A stretch of 53,905 bases of DNA, taken from the NCBI GenBank assembly GCA_025529335.1, contig JAMYHX010000286.1, positions 1 through 53,905 on the forward strand. The letters are read 5' to 3'. The stretch comes from Rhizopus sp. PT2906. Its lineage: Eukaryota; Mucoromycota; Mucoromycetes; Mucorales; Rhizopodaceae. Numbering within the stretch: position 1 is the first letter of the stretch; every line of letters begins with the position of its first letter. Below are positions 10,896 through 21,293 of this stretch, piece after piece. Under the pieces are notes generated by a model. That model had not been told where the DNA came from and did not search any database. It saw only the letters and a program-made list of their open reading frames with translations. Both the position numbers and the translations under genes were made by a program.

Positions 10896-12534
10896 ATGTC
10901 AAAAACTGTTGACAATGACAATTTACTAATGTCTTCCATGACTAATTTAGAAACAAACAAAAAGAAAAAGAGTAAAAAGAAGAAAAGCAAGAAGTATAGA
11001 GTGGAATGTTACCGTTGTCATGGTAAGTTTATTTTGGTCTCCTTGGTAACAAAATCACTAACCATTACTGATTGGGCACGATCAAGACTCTTTTGAAACT
11101 AATGAAAAAGTAGTCGATCGATATACTTGTCAAAAATGTCAATCTAAACCAGCCTTGATTATATTACCTCTCAAGAAGACGACGATGCCCAACTTATCCT
11201 CTCTTTCAATACAAGAAGACGAAGAAGATATCTGTCCGGTATGTGACACGGACTGTACATGTGGGACAAATGCAGCTATGGAACCAGCAGCAGATAAACC
11301 CAAAGAAGACGATGTGGTCGAAAGAGTAGGCATCACAATGAAAAAGAAGCAAAAGAAAAAGTCGAAAAAGAAAAAGAAACACACTCAAGATACAATCGTA
11401 ACAAATGTTATTCAGAGGATAAAGGAAGGAGACGAAGATGAAGATGTGGTTGTGGATGATCTGGATGATTTACTAGATTCAATGTCACCGTTATCAAACC
11501 AGGAATCAGAGCATGAGATTATTGATGAGAAGGAGCTATTTACAGATGAAAGTGAACCTATTGACTCAGACGATGACGAAGATATTGAAGCAGCTGAAAC
11601 ACAAGCAATTATAGACGATATGACATTGAATACAGACGAAGATAGTAGTAGTGACAGTGAAGAAATTATGTATATAGAAGATGAAGATGTTGATGATAAT
11701 GAAGACGAAGAAGAAGAGGAAGAAGAAGATAAATATGAAGCAAGGGTGAGTCCGTGGTCAAGCTCAGATGAAGAAGAAGATGACGATGAATTTTCATTTT
11801 CTGATCAAGAAGAGACTTCACAGACAATGGAAAACGAAAACATTTACGACAATATTGTATCAGCATTCATGCACGCTTTAGCACCGAACGATCCTGGCGG
11901 AGCTGAATCTACAGGAGCAAATACACCCATTGCAAGTGAAGGAGAACAGCTATCAGCTTTTGAGCTGGCAAATGCACTCAGTCTAATTTCGTCGCTTGAA
12001 TCAACAAAGCAAATAGATATCTTAAGACGGCCTTCATTACCGAGCAGTACAGTCTCTGCAGCCCAAAAGCATCGAGGATCTCAAGACATTACCTCCGAAG
12101 CACTTCGCACCTTATCCACCATCATTTCCGACGACCTTTCCCTTTCATTTGACACAACACATGCATCATCTCCCTCTACCTCTTCCTCTTCTTCATCTCA
12201 TATAGACACGACATCTTTGCATATTCAAGAACAACTATTCGATTTCATCAAACAATCAATAACTCCAGCGACAATAGATAATAAAAAACGACACTTAAAA
12301 TCAGACGAAACCAACGATCAACATAAAAAGCGTAGACTGAGTCAAGCAGGTGGAGCAGAAGAGGCACAGGAAGTCTCTATGGATGATCTAGTAGACGTAT
12401 CACAGCTTCACTCTGATGATGAAAGTAATGACCAAGACCATCCATATTCAAAGGATTTAAGTAGATGGGAACGTATCCCAATCGGTGCCTTTCGTTTGAT
12501 GAGATCAAAAAATAAACTTTGGCTCGAACGTTAA
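10896..12534 (+). CDS. acidic nuclear-type protein with CxxC pairs
   Basis: Exons 10896-11022 and 11087-12534 join at a cysteine-rich segment, giving 524 residues. After a Lys-rich stretch come CYRCH (split by the intron) and CQKC about 20 residues on, which fit a four-cysteine zinc ribbon. A second cluster CPVCDTDCTC follows. The middle (about 135-250) is dominated by Asp/Glu/Ser blocks. Later parts are Ser-rich with a KKRRLS nuclear signal. The C-terminus LSRWERIPIGAFRLMR resembles the WxxVPIGTFRR-type element I associate with fungal Ifh1/Crf1-like regulators; this resemblance is from memory and tentative. It is likely nuclear. The stop lies only 8 bp from the stop of convergent PET100. Confidence 0.75.
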
Positions 12535-12542
12535 AATACTTT

Positions 12543-12828
12543 TTATTCCTTTTTCAATGCTGCTTGTCTCCATCTTTCCTCTCTTTCTGCTTTTAATTTC
12601 GCCAATGTATCTTTGACATCCTCTGGTGTTGTAGGTGGTTTATGTGTTGTTTCGTAGTCTGGCCAGAATTTGATACCTTTTACATACTTGTCATAAAATT
12701 CTGGTCCACCAAAGTATAACATAGTGCCTACTGGAAAGAATACATATATTCCAAACTATAACTTTTAGCTTTTATGATTCAATCATCACTTTTCTTACTT
12801 TGACAACTTCTAAGCGTGGTCCACCCAT
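12543..12828 (-). CDS. PET100: Pet100 cytochrome c oxidase assembly factor
   Basis: A two-exon gene easily overlooked because each exon is short: 12828-12799 (ten codons) and 12755-12543. The spliced protein has 80 residues. The start MGGPRLEVVKFGIYVFFPVG, then YFGGPEFYDKYV and a charged C-terminal helix (LAKLKAEREERWRQ), is the Pet100 pattern: one N-terminal membrane anchor followed by an intermembrane-space helix. Pet100 helps assemble the Cox7/8/9 subcomplex of complex IV at the mitochondrial inner membrane. It shares a 160-bp divergent promoter region with CTK3. Confidence 0.88.
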
Positions 12829-12988
12829 GGCAAAGTAAAATAATAAAAAAAGACGAATGATTCTATAAAAAATTTCATGGACTTTAAAAAACCACAGCGG
12901 GATAATCATTTCACCGGGATGACAACTGGTTTGCTTTATGCTTGGGCCCCATTTCTTTTTATATTTCTTTTACCGATTTTTTTTTTTA
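12829..12988. promoter_or_regulatory. divergent promoter region PET100/CTK3
   Basis: 160 bp between the two start codons. A T tract (about 12977-12987) touches the CTK3 ATG; the opposite strand has T-rich blocks in front of PET100. No factor site recognised. Confidence 0.4.
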
Positions 12989-13980
12989 ATGGCTGAAGAA
13001 TCCGATCCGTTTGAATGTCGTTTGACCTTTTTATCCTTATTACAAAAACTCAATGCTTCACAACAATCAATTCACAAAGTAGCGAGTTATGCGATGCGAC
13101 ACCGTAAATTATCAGAAGACTTGTATAGTTGTTTAATCGAAGTACTCGAACAGGTAAAATATCGTCCTTTTTCTAAATGGGAGGAAAAGAGCTGTTATTT
13201 CCTCTTTAAGATTATAGCAAGTAAAAATGTCAATAAATGTCTTGTTCAATTGTTAATTTGTTTCTTATTTTTATTTTTGGGTTCTTTGCTTTTCCTTACT
13301 CTAGGCGTCCACTAACGCCCGACTGAACATCATTTATGTACTGGATGCCATCTTTTCAGCTAGTCAAAAGTCAAATTTCACTGGTTATATTGAACTCACT
13401 CGACCTGATTTACCACGAATCATTCATGCAGTAGTGGCTAACGATGCAAAAGGTGTTGTCAACGTACCCAACACACAAAAGGTAATCGAGAAAAATAGAG
13501 AAAAGAGTGTAAGCTAATAAGTTTGACTTTAGATTATAAATCATTGGAAACGGAAAGGCCTTTTTGAAAGTCATATCTTGGAAGAAGCAGAAAAGCCGTT
13601 ATTAGAACGTGAGCAAAGGTAAGATATACATGGTTGCCATGGCAATAATATTAACATCATGTCATAGCTCAAATACAACATCAACCAATGAATCATTTTC
13701 TAAACAAGACATACTACGAAGGATGGAAGAAGATAGAGAAAGGGTAAGGAATAAATCAAACAGATCGTATGCTTACATATCTTTTCTATAGCATAAACGA
13801 ATGAAGGAAGAGATATGGATTCGACCTCCTGAAGAAGCTAAAAATGCAGAATTTGAAGAATTTTGGAAGTCAATCGACAAGTTGAATCCTGACGTGGATT
13901 ACGATCAAATGATGTTTGAAAATAGACAAAAACTTCCTTATTACGCTTGGAACGCTGTGTTTACTCAAAAAACTCAATAA
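12989..13980 (+). CDS. CTK3: CTD kinase gamma subunit (Ctk3)
   Basis: Five exons: 12989-13153, 13305-13481, 13533-13618, 13668-13743 and 13792-13980, giving 230 residues. The N-terminus DPFECRLTFLSLLQKLNASQ and the segment STNARLNIIYVLDAI form the Ctk3 CID-like helical domain. The C-terminal part has ILRRMEEDRERHKRMKEEIW, the conserved element of the family. Ctk3 stabilises the Ctk1-Ctk2 kinase that phosphorylates Ser2 of the RNA polymerase II tail during elongation. The first intron is odd: 151 nt long, it contains a second donor and acceptor that could define a 3-nt exon (see findings). ATG 12989 follows a T tract directly. Confidence 0.9.
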
Positions 13981-14506
13981 AGGAATCTTTTTTATTTAAT
14001 AACTAGCAATGGATACTCTTAGATTAAGATATCTTTTCTTTAAAAATTGCGCATAGTGAATCGTAGCATAGGTACAATATGCGCTTTATGAAAGCTTATT
14101 TAGAGTAATAATCTAAATAGATGAATAGATGAACAAAATACATTAACGGCTTCTGAAGACAGTATGTTGCTTTGGATACCGTTAATATGAGTGTAAAGAT
14201 TATACTAACCTCTTCCGCTCCTGTCATCTGGCTTTGCTTTTGTAGAAAGAGCAATAATAGAACAACAGGATTAACTCAAGAGTACTGCATGTGTACTATG
14301 TTATTCTTTCTCATTTCAACGGTATGACAGTTTTAACTTTTGTCTTTGTCACATTCGCTTGCATGTGGTATATGGTTCATAGTATAAATGAATTACCAAG
14401 TGCTTCAACTTTTCTAAAGCATATACAAACTTTTGCTCTATAGTAGAACTACAGATTGAACATGAGGACTACTGCAGAAGAAGAAAAGAGTTGGTTTTAT
14501 TTTCAA
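13981..14506. other. intergenic, no gene seen
   Basis: AT-rich spacer between the convergent CTK3 gene and the membrane-protein gene. I checked for further exons of the latter and found only short open stretches that end in stops. No RNA gene recognised. Confidence 0.45.
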
Positions 14507-15333
14507 TTATTCTGGAAGAATACAGTTCCTCTGATCACTCATAGGAACTCTTTCTACAGTTTGTTGTACTCCTACTGCTGACTTAACTAAAGCCAAGTGA
14601 TTAAAGTGAGCTGTAAATATATAAAGAGCCTTCATATACAAATATATAAATTACAAGTAAATAGTAATCAGATATCAGAAGCTTACACATAAGAGATAGT
14701 CACGAAGTCCTGAGACCATGATGTCCAAGTACTGAACTGTTGTACTTAATCTACACAACTCTGTCACTAGGCCAGAAGGCTCAACGCTGTTTACAAGGTT
14801 ATTGGACTGTGTGCAAAGCATGATGTTAATCTCTCTGTTATAAAGACACTTGGATAATGCACTCGTGAAGTTATTAGTAATGCTCAAGAAAGTGGCAATT
14901 CCAGGCGTCCAGAACAAGTTGAGAACGGTAGGCGGAGTCTATTGAAGGTGGATGAATAGCCTCTTCAATTTCACTTTAGTACTACTTACTGCTGTCAACG
15001 TGAGAAAGTCAGTCATTAAGCAAAGAAACACAACACAGTCTATCAGGATGGCGACAACAGCTTCGCCTGTGGCTCTTGTGCTTTGTGCTACATACAAAAG
15101 GGTAAATAAGGGCATCATTTATTGATTTGGCTCCATTTGCCTGAACTATAAAGATCTACACTGATTTTCCACTGCATTAAATGATTAGCTTTTGTTCTCT
15201 ATCTTTTGATTTACTCGAGTGTTACCATAAACCACAGATTGAGACAAATGGCTACGACTCTACACCAGAAAGACCAACCAATGTACTTTTCACACCACCT
15301 TGTAATGTCTACTCTTGTAAATATATTGGGCAT
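14507..15333 (-). CDS. probable multi-pass membrane protein, 5' junction unresolved
   Basis: The 3' part is supported by phase-consistent splicing: exon 15118-14990 (or its 3' part), intron with GTAAGT donor and CAATAG acceptor, exon 14938-14689, then exon 14610-14507 ending QRNCILPE. Hydrophobic stretches include AILIDCVVFLCLMTDFLTL and FLSITNNFTSALS. Upstream, 15333-15226 encodes MPNIFTRVDITRWCEKYIG and WCRVVAICLNLWFM, which looks like the natural N-terminus with a first membrane segment. However, its only good donor (phase 0) does not connect to the next exon in frame. Either the gene starts at ATG 15118, an unusual splice is used, or there is a one-base lesion. No family recognised. The donor of the penultimate exon (GTGTAAG) is also non-standard, with an alternative GTAAGC two bases on. 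Confidence 0.45.
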
Positions 15334-16238
15334 TCTTCTGTCTAAAGAGAATAAAAAGGGGGGAAGAATACAATGATTGTTTGTAGGTACAAGGCATCTA
15401 GTCCAATTTGCAATTCGTTCTATAATCCCATTTTTTTTTCAGCGTTCTAAAAAGGAACAAAAGCATGATCGCGCAGCGGAATGGCTGATGATCACTTGTG
15501 ATCCAACATGATGCGTCACTTCCTGCGCCTCATGACACAGGAATAAAAGGGTGGCACTGTCATTAATTTTCTCTGACAATATAATGATCCAGGAATATAT
15601 GACGAAGAATATAGTAACACTTTTGTATGTGTGACTCTTGCCAAGCTTCCAAAGCAATAAGCCCTTTCCATGAGATACAGTTTTTAACCTAAATTTAGAC
15701 GATTTGAAATTTATTTTTAAAGTAGATCTCTGTGCTATAAAGTGCCTTGGTAGCCTTTATTGCAACGAATGAAAGCATACTCGATATACTATTATTTAAT
15801 ACACATTTTCCCTAACGTGCATCGTCATCCTTCACCAAATAAAATGGTATACAAACTGATTTTGACACGTAAAGATGGCATAAATGCCGTTTAAATACTT
15901 CTCGTAGTGATTTCATGCAAAATAAAACAGTATGTTACATTCATTATGCACAAATAATAGTAAACAGTTATGTGGATGGGCATTGTGAACGATACTACTA
16001 TGATATCTATGATTTAGGTCAAGCACCGTACAATAAAGGAGTAATCAATCTCAGAGCCAATCAAATGACCAATTTCCATAAAGCACACAACCATAAACAA
16101 AAGCTTTTTCTTGTCATATATCTCTTGTGTGTGCGCAAAAAAAAAAAATAAAAATAAAAATAAAATTTCCTTTGTTAATCATGTTTTCCACTCTTTCTCT
16201 TCTTTACTACCTTTTTTAATTTACTGCCAGTATACCTT
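15334..16238. other. intergenic, no gene seen
   Basis: About 900 bp with no supported coding region. Two open frames (about 15439-15657 minus and 15915-16151 plus) lack coding character. A-rich and T-rich blocks precede the next start codon. Confidence 0.5.
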
Positions 16239-17299
16239 ATGCTGCCCATGACGATCAATGAGAGGGAACTGTCGAGTGAAAAACCGAACATAAAACGTGT
16301 CACATTTGATTTAGACAACATACAGATTGAAACAATTTCTGATCATTCATCGACATGTTCTTCTTCATACTCCATCAGTGAACCTTCTACACCGTCACTT
16401 CCACCGATAAGAAATATTGAGCGGATATCTAAGAGAGAAAGCTATGACGCACTTCAAAAAAGACAAGAGATGAGGCGGTACTATCAACCAGGCTACTGGT
16501 ACCCCTCGTCTTTACCAGTTACTCAGCAGCCACAAAGGTCTATAGAATACACAGAGCAGCTAATAAATGATATCATACGACGAGAGATGGCACTTCATCC
16601 TCAGCTATTCTCTGTTTATACACCAAGAGAGAAGAAAAGGTTGTTTTTTATTCGAATTGTCAAGGCAGAATCACTTGATCTTCCAATTGAGAAAGGTAAA
16701 ACAAAGTGCGTATATGTGATATTCAGTTGAATTGATAAGTAACCTAGCAGCAGATGAAGCATACGTGTATTGTAGCCTTCGATATAAAGACTTGGAAACT
16801 AAGTCGCACAAACAAAAATTATCTCATACGGTGAATATAGAATATCATGAAACTAGAATGTAAGTCAATTTATGATCAAGTAAATAGCTTTTAACATCTC
16901 TTTTTTAGTGAACAAATAGACCCAAAGGAGCAAATAATACTCACATTACATATTGAGCGTCCACCATCAAAAAAAATGTCATGGTACCATCGAATTCGAC
17001 CCAACAAAAAGACCCAAGGTGATCTTGATCGTTACGTAAATCCAAATGATGGATCCATTTGTCAAACTGTATTTTCAACTAGTCGATTTATGGATAGCAG
17101 GAATGTATCAACAGCTACATTATTGCTAGTGAATAACTGGTATCGGTCAAACCATCCGACGATAATGAACAAAGCGGTCATGGAAAAGGCGATTGGCAAG
17201 ATCTACATAGAGTATCTTTGTTTTACCTATGATTCGGCGCAATATCATAATATACCAAACACAATGAAGGAAGCCAATGATATCATTCATCAAAGATAA
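16239..17299 (+). CDS. C2-like domain protein, function unknown
   Basis: Exons 16239-16695, 16748-16859 (an alternative acceptor 3 nt later is possible) and 16909-17299 give 319 residues. The N-terminal 85 residues are Ser-rich and probably disordered. From about 135 the order of strands RLFFIRIVKAESLDLP, AYVYCSLRYKDLETKS, KLSHTVNIEYHE and QIILTLHIERPP is typical of a C2 beta-sandwich. Such domains bind membranes or proteins, with Ca2+ only if acidic loops are present; I do not see a clear Asp set. The C-terminal part is unrecognised. The C2 assignment is from strand pattern only. Confidence 0.65.
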
Positions 17300-18281
17300 A
17301 AAAGCATGCATGGACACATACAAATACCACACGATTGCTTGCATTTTAATAATGTAAATAAATCCCTCTTTAATGAATTGTATATAAACTAAATTATTAC
17401 ACATCATCTTATTCATTTACTTTCTAAAACATGCTTAAGTCTATAATTACTTCTTTTATATTTATTTTGCACATAAAGACTCTATGCTTACAGCAAGCGC
17501 TGTTAAAAAGCTGAATTAAGAGTAAAAAAACCAATGACAGTAAACACACGCGGCTATTTAAGCCAGATGATAATGAAGAAAGGTAATGGTTTATTTAATC
17601 TTTTATAAAAAATGGATAAAGGCATGGTATACACTCACTTGTGATACCTGACACAAACGCTAACAACAAAAATATTTATAAGATTTCACGTTCTAGCATC
17701 ATCGTCACCATCACTGCACATTTATTCTCATAGCAGTTCTCCTATTCATTATCATCGCGTTTATTGAACTTAGATTCTTTGCTTTTCATTCCCTTTCTCG
17801 CTTTTTTAGCTTCGAATCATGGGTGTTCAGTCTTATTAATTTTAACTAATTTTTTTTTAAAAAAAAAAAAAGCAAGGTGAAGCACGCCCAAAAAAGAATC
17901 AGTAATGCGAGTAAACATAGATATTAGAAAATACAACACAATGGACAGTGTGATAGTTTCAGAGCATGTGGTATGCAAAATATGAAGAAGTGGAAAACAT
18001 CTGAAAGAAAAGATATAAACAACAATACAAGATTCAGACATGGCAGGACACAAATACAACGAAAGAAAACGAGATTGACAGGAATAGTAACTCAAAGCTC
18101 AAATCTCAAAGGCACTGCTATGGGCCTATTGGGTCAAAATTGTCTGATAAGCCTCCCTAGCATGATGGTCCATTAACACACTCGCTTCAATAATGCATAA
18201 AACACCAGTATGACAGAATGCTCCATCTTGAAGGCTGATAGGTAATTCATTAATACGTAATAGGGGTGAGGTATTGGTTAA
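17300..18281. other. gene-poor spacer
   Basis: No gene is supported. Poly-T/poly-A runs lie near 17840-17870. Open frames in this stretch are short and AT-driven. Confidence 0.5.
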
Positions 18282-18790
18282 TCATGTATAAAAATATTCA
18301 TTCGGCTTTAATGTTAAGTGAAATGGCTTGTCTAATTGATCGACATATACATCATAATAGCCACCTACTTCGCATAATATATCCATGTCACAATCTGCAT
18401 TATTACATATATTTTTAAAAATTGGATTACGCTCAAGCAGAAGCCAGTATATAGAATCTATACAGATCAGCGATATACTAAGATATTTTCGAATCAATAG
18501 TTTTTAATATCCATTTAAAATATCCAATCGTCGCCGACTCTTATCATGAAAGCTATTGCCTATCGTAAAAGTGCAGATAGATTCAATTCCTTTTTCAAAG
18601 AAAAATCCACGTCACTATCCTTCACTTGTAATTACATTATTGAATCAAAAGTGCATCGATGCAAAAAATGTTTAAAAAGATATCTATCTCTTCGTTGCTT
18701 AGCACTTCGCCTCTCATTCACAATTCATACTTTCGTAATTTTAGCTATCTTTGTCTTGCTTTTTCATTACAAGATGCGTGAGCTCTAGTT
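18282..18790 (-). pseudogene. decayed gene of unknown family
   Basis: On the minus strand several coding-looking segments follow each other but are broken by stops and frame changes: NEKARQR, then RRSAKQRRDRYLFKHFLHRC, VKDSDVDFSLKKELNLSALL, FHDKSRRRLDILNGY and a longer open part with DSIYWLLLERNPIFKNICNN and GGYYDVYVDQLDKPFHLTLK, ending at 18282. At least one in-frame TAA separates two segments of the same frame. This looks like a degraded gene or mobile-element ORF rather than a working gene with introns. No family recognised; the call rests on composition. Confidence 0.35.
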
Positions 18791-21293
18791 TCACTAAAAA
18801 GAACCATTTTGCAGGAGAAAATGATTACTGAAGCTTCTTTGATTGACATTCAATTGACTCTTTCTGGATATACGGTAGATCAGTATCTTGATTTGAATCT
18901 ATATTACAATATAGTGAGTTTACAGCTTGTGTTTAATATTATTTCTAGTATGAAACAAATGCTTTAGAATAGGAAACACGTTGTTTGCAACTCGCTGTAC
19001 TTTAGACAAGATTATTCTTGCTCGAGAGTTGTTAGAGGGAAGTAAGATACTAAAGCAAAATACTTTGCTCAGTTCAATCATCTTTTATTTATTGACTTCA
19101 ATATAATACGTGTCTTCCTATGTTTTTTAATTTCTATTCAGCTTTTTAATCTTTTATTTATGCTTCTTCTGTTTACTGTATTTTTTGACATGAAATCATT
19201 TCAATGAAGAAAAGCAAGAAAAATAAATAAAATCCAGATGCTTATTTAAAGAGCTTGCACAGAAATAAAAAAAATCAGTCAGCTTTAATATCAGTGCGAA
19301 TACCGAGCTAAGGTGAAGTAAACGTGTTTTCCCCCGATGCTTCCTTTGTAACAAACAGGAGGTTCAACATAGCATGTGCAGCCAGGAGTATTTACGATAT
19401 TGGCTTTGCTTTTTCCAAAAAAGAAAAAGGTAATTCCATTTGCTACAGGATAAACCAGTTTTTTTTTTCTAAAGTAGATGAAAAACAAACAAACTCGAAA
19501 GCAACACGGGCTTTAAAAATTAAAGTTGTTTTATATCATCTCTTTTTTTTTTTCTCTCAGGGGCTTTTTTGTACATTCTTGTTTTCTTTACAAGATCGAC
19601 AAGCGAAACTAAAAATATATACTAATTCAAAATTCCTGAAAGTAAAATGTTCTATTAGTAATGTAGCAGTCATCTACTCTGAGTCAGTTGGTAACACTTT
19701 GATATTAAAAAAAAAAGTTTTTTACATGCGACATATTTTTGGTAATGCTTTGTGTATCAATATGACTTTATATTTCAATATATTTGTAGTAAGTATAGTG
19801 TTTCCCTTAAAAGGAGGCGTACATCAATTATCTTTTTTCGTTAAAAAAGTCTATGCATTGATATCAATTTCGAGTATACACTTCGCTATTATGATGTTAT
19901 TATTTCTTTTCCAATGCATCCGAATGCTTCAAAAAACAACGCTCCAGCCATCTTCAAGACAGGGCAAGCACAATAGGTTTCTCAGAAATAAAAATCTCGC
20001 ACTGTAGAAAAACATTCTTCTGTTACACAAGGCGTGGTCATACGTCCCCCTATAGTACTGGTCCAGAAAGTATAATTTTACCCTTTTCTTAGCTAACTGA
20101 GATTCCTCAATACGAACTTCAGTTGTTACTTGCTCCTTACACACCTCCCGTTGAGTATGCATTCAATAACATTCTATATTAAAACAAGCTACTTGTGCGC
20201 AGTCATGTAAAAAGTGCTAGTCGTTTATATTTTAGAGCCAACTACTAGCGATCTGTGTTTTAACTGATAGTCGTCATTCTTTGCTATCATTTGAAACAAA
20301 TAAAATCACAAATCTAGATTTAAATTAAATGCAGGTATCGTGATTGCACTACAGAAACGCAATGACCACTAAGAGAGAAACATCACTATATCCCTGACGT
20401 ATATCCAGCACCTTGGTTATTCCTTGGCTATTATTATGTCATAGTCCTCGGCAACCAATGTTGCTATGGCAATTGCCCTTATCTTTGTTTTAATCTTTTT
20501 CTGCACATTTTGCTTCTCCCCATGTACGTTTGTATCACACGGGGCTTGTCAATTTGTTTGTAATTGACATTTTTGGCAATTTTATAACCAAGACAGTGGC
20601 AAGGTACGTTCAATTCACTTAAAGCCTCCCTTCAGATAAAATTGTCAAGCAAATGCTCCTGTAGATCCTTTGTTTATCATCGTTTGGTTGGGGTATAGCA
20701 CGCTCTTTGAACAATTGATCACTTTTTTTCTACCTTTATTAAGCACGGCTAGAGCAATGAGATTTGTTTTATCCATATCGGGTAAAACTATATCTACAGA
20801 ATAAAACAGCCATTCCATAAAAAAAAATTATCTGCTCCACTGAGATTGACATTTGAATCTTAAAATGACGACATTAATTCTTTCTGAAGCAAGTGTTTTA
20901 CTATGGAAAATTCCTGTGTAAGTAACAGATATCACGTAAGCTTGTATGAATAGTCTCGTATAGTACATGTGTTCAAATATATACACCTATGGTATTTGCC
21001 ATTTACATCTGGCGCAGATTACGTGTGGAACATTCTATTTTATTCTATGGCATTATGGAAGTAGGGAGAACAATACCAGCAAAAAAATTGTGGCTTAGCT
21101 GAGGATGAAATAAGCAGCACTTTACTTTATTAGTTAAAGGCTAAAACTTACCCTATATTCACACACACACACACACACGACGGACACACACATATGCACA
21201 ATACAAGTATTTTTTTTTTACCATTTTTCTTTTTTTGCTTTTTCTGCCTTTTTTATTTATTTAATTTTTTTTTTTCTACTAACAATATAAAGT
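18791..21293. other. gene-poor, AT-rich region
   Basis: About 2.5 kb without a supported gene. A short coding-like segment (MITEASLIDIQLTLSGYTVD) at about 18823-18960 on the plus strand may be another relic. A 684-nt open frame at 19324-20007 has no ATG near its start and is rich in Phe/Lys from T and A runs. A CA microsatellite lies at about 21160-21190, and T tracts precede the histidine kinase start. Confidence 0.45.

Noticed and set aside
13154..13315. Reading through the first CTK3 intron as coding
   Set aside because: The frame stays open to 13315, but only splicing to 13305 rebuilds the conserved STNARLN segment.
15439..15657. 72-codon minus-strand frame
   Set aside because: No start context, no splice partners and no protein-like pattern.
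19324..20007. 684-nt open frame on the plus strand
   Set aside because: No ATG near its start (the first codon is GTG), strong Phe/Lys/Ile bias from T and A runs, no motif and no splice-consistent extension. Probably open by chance.
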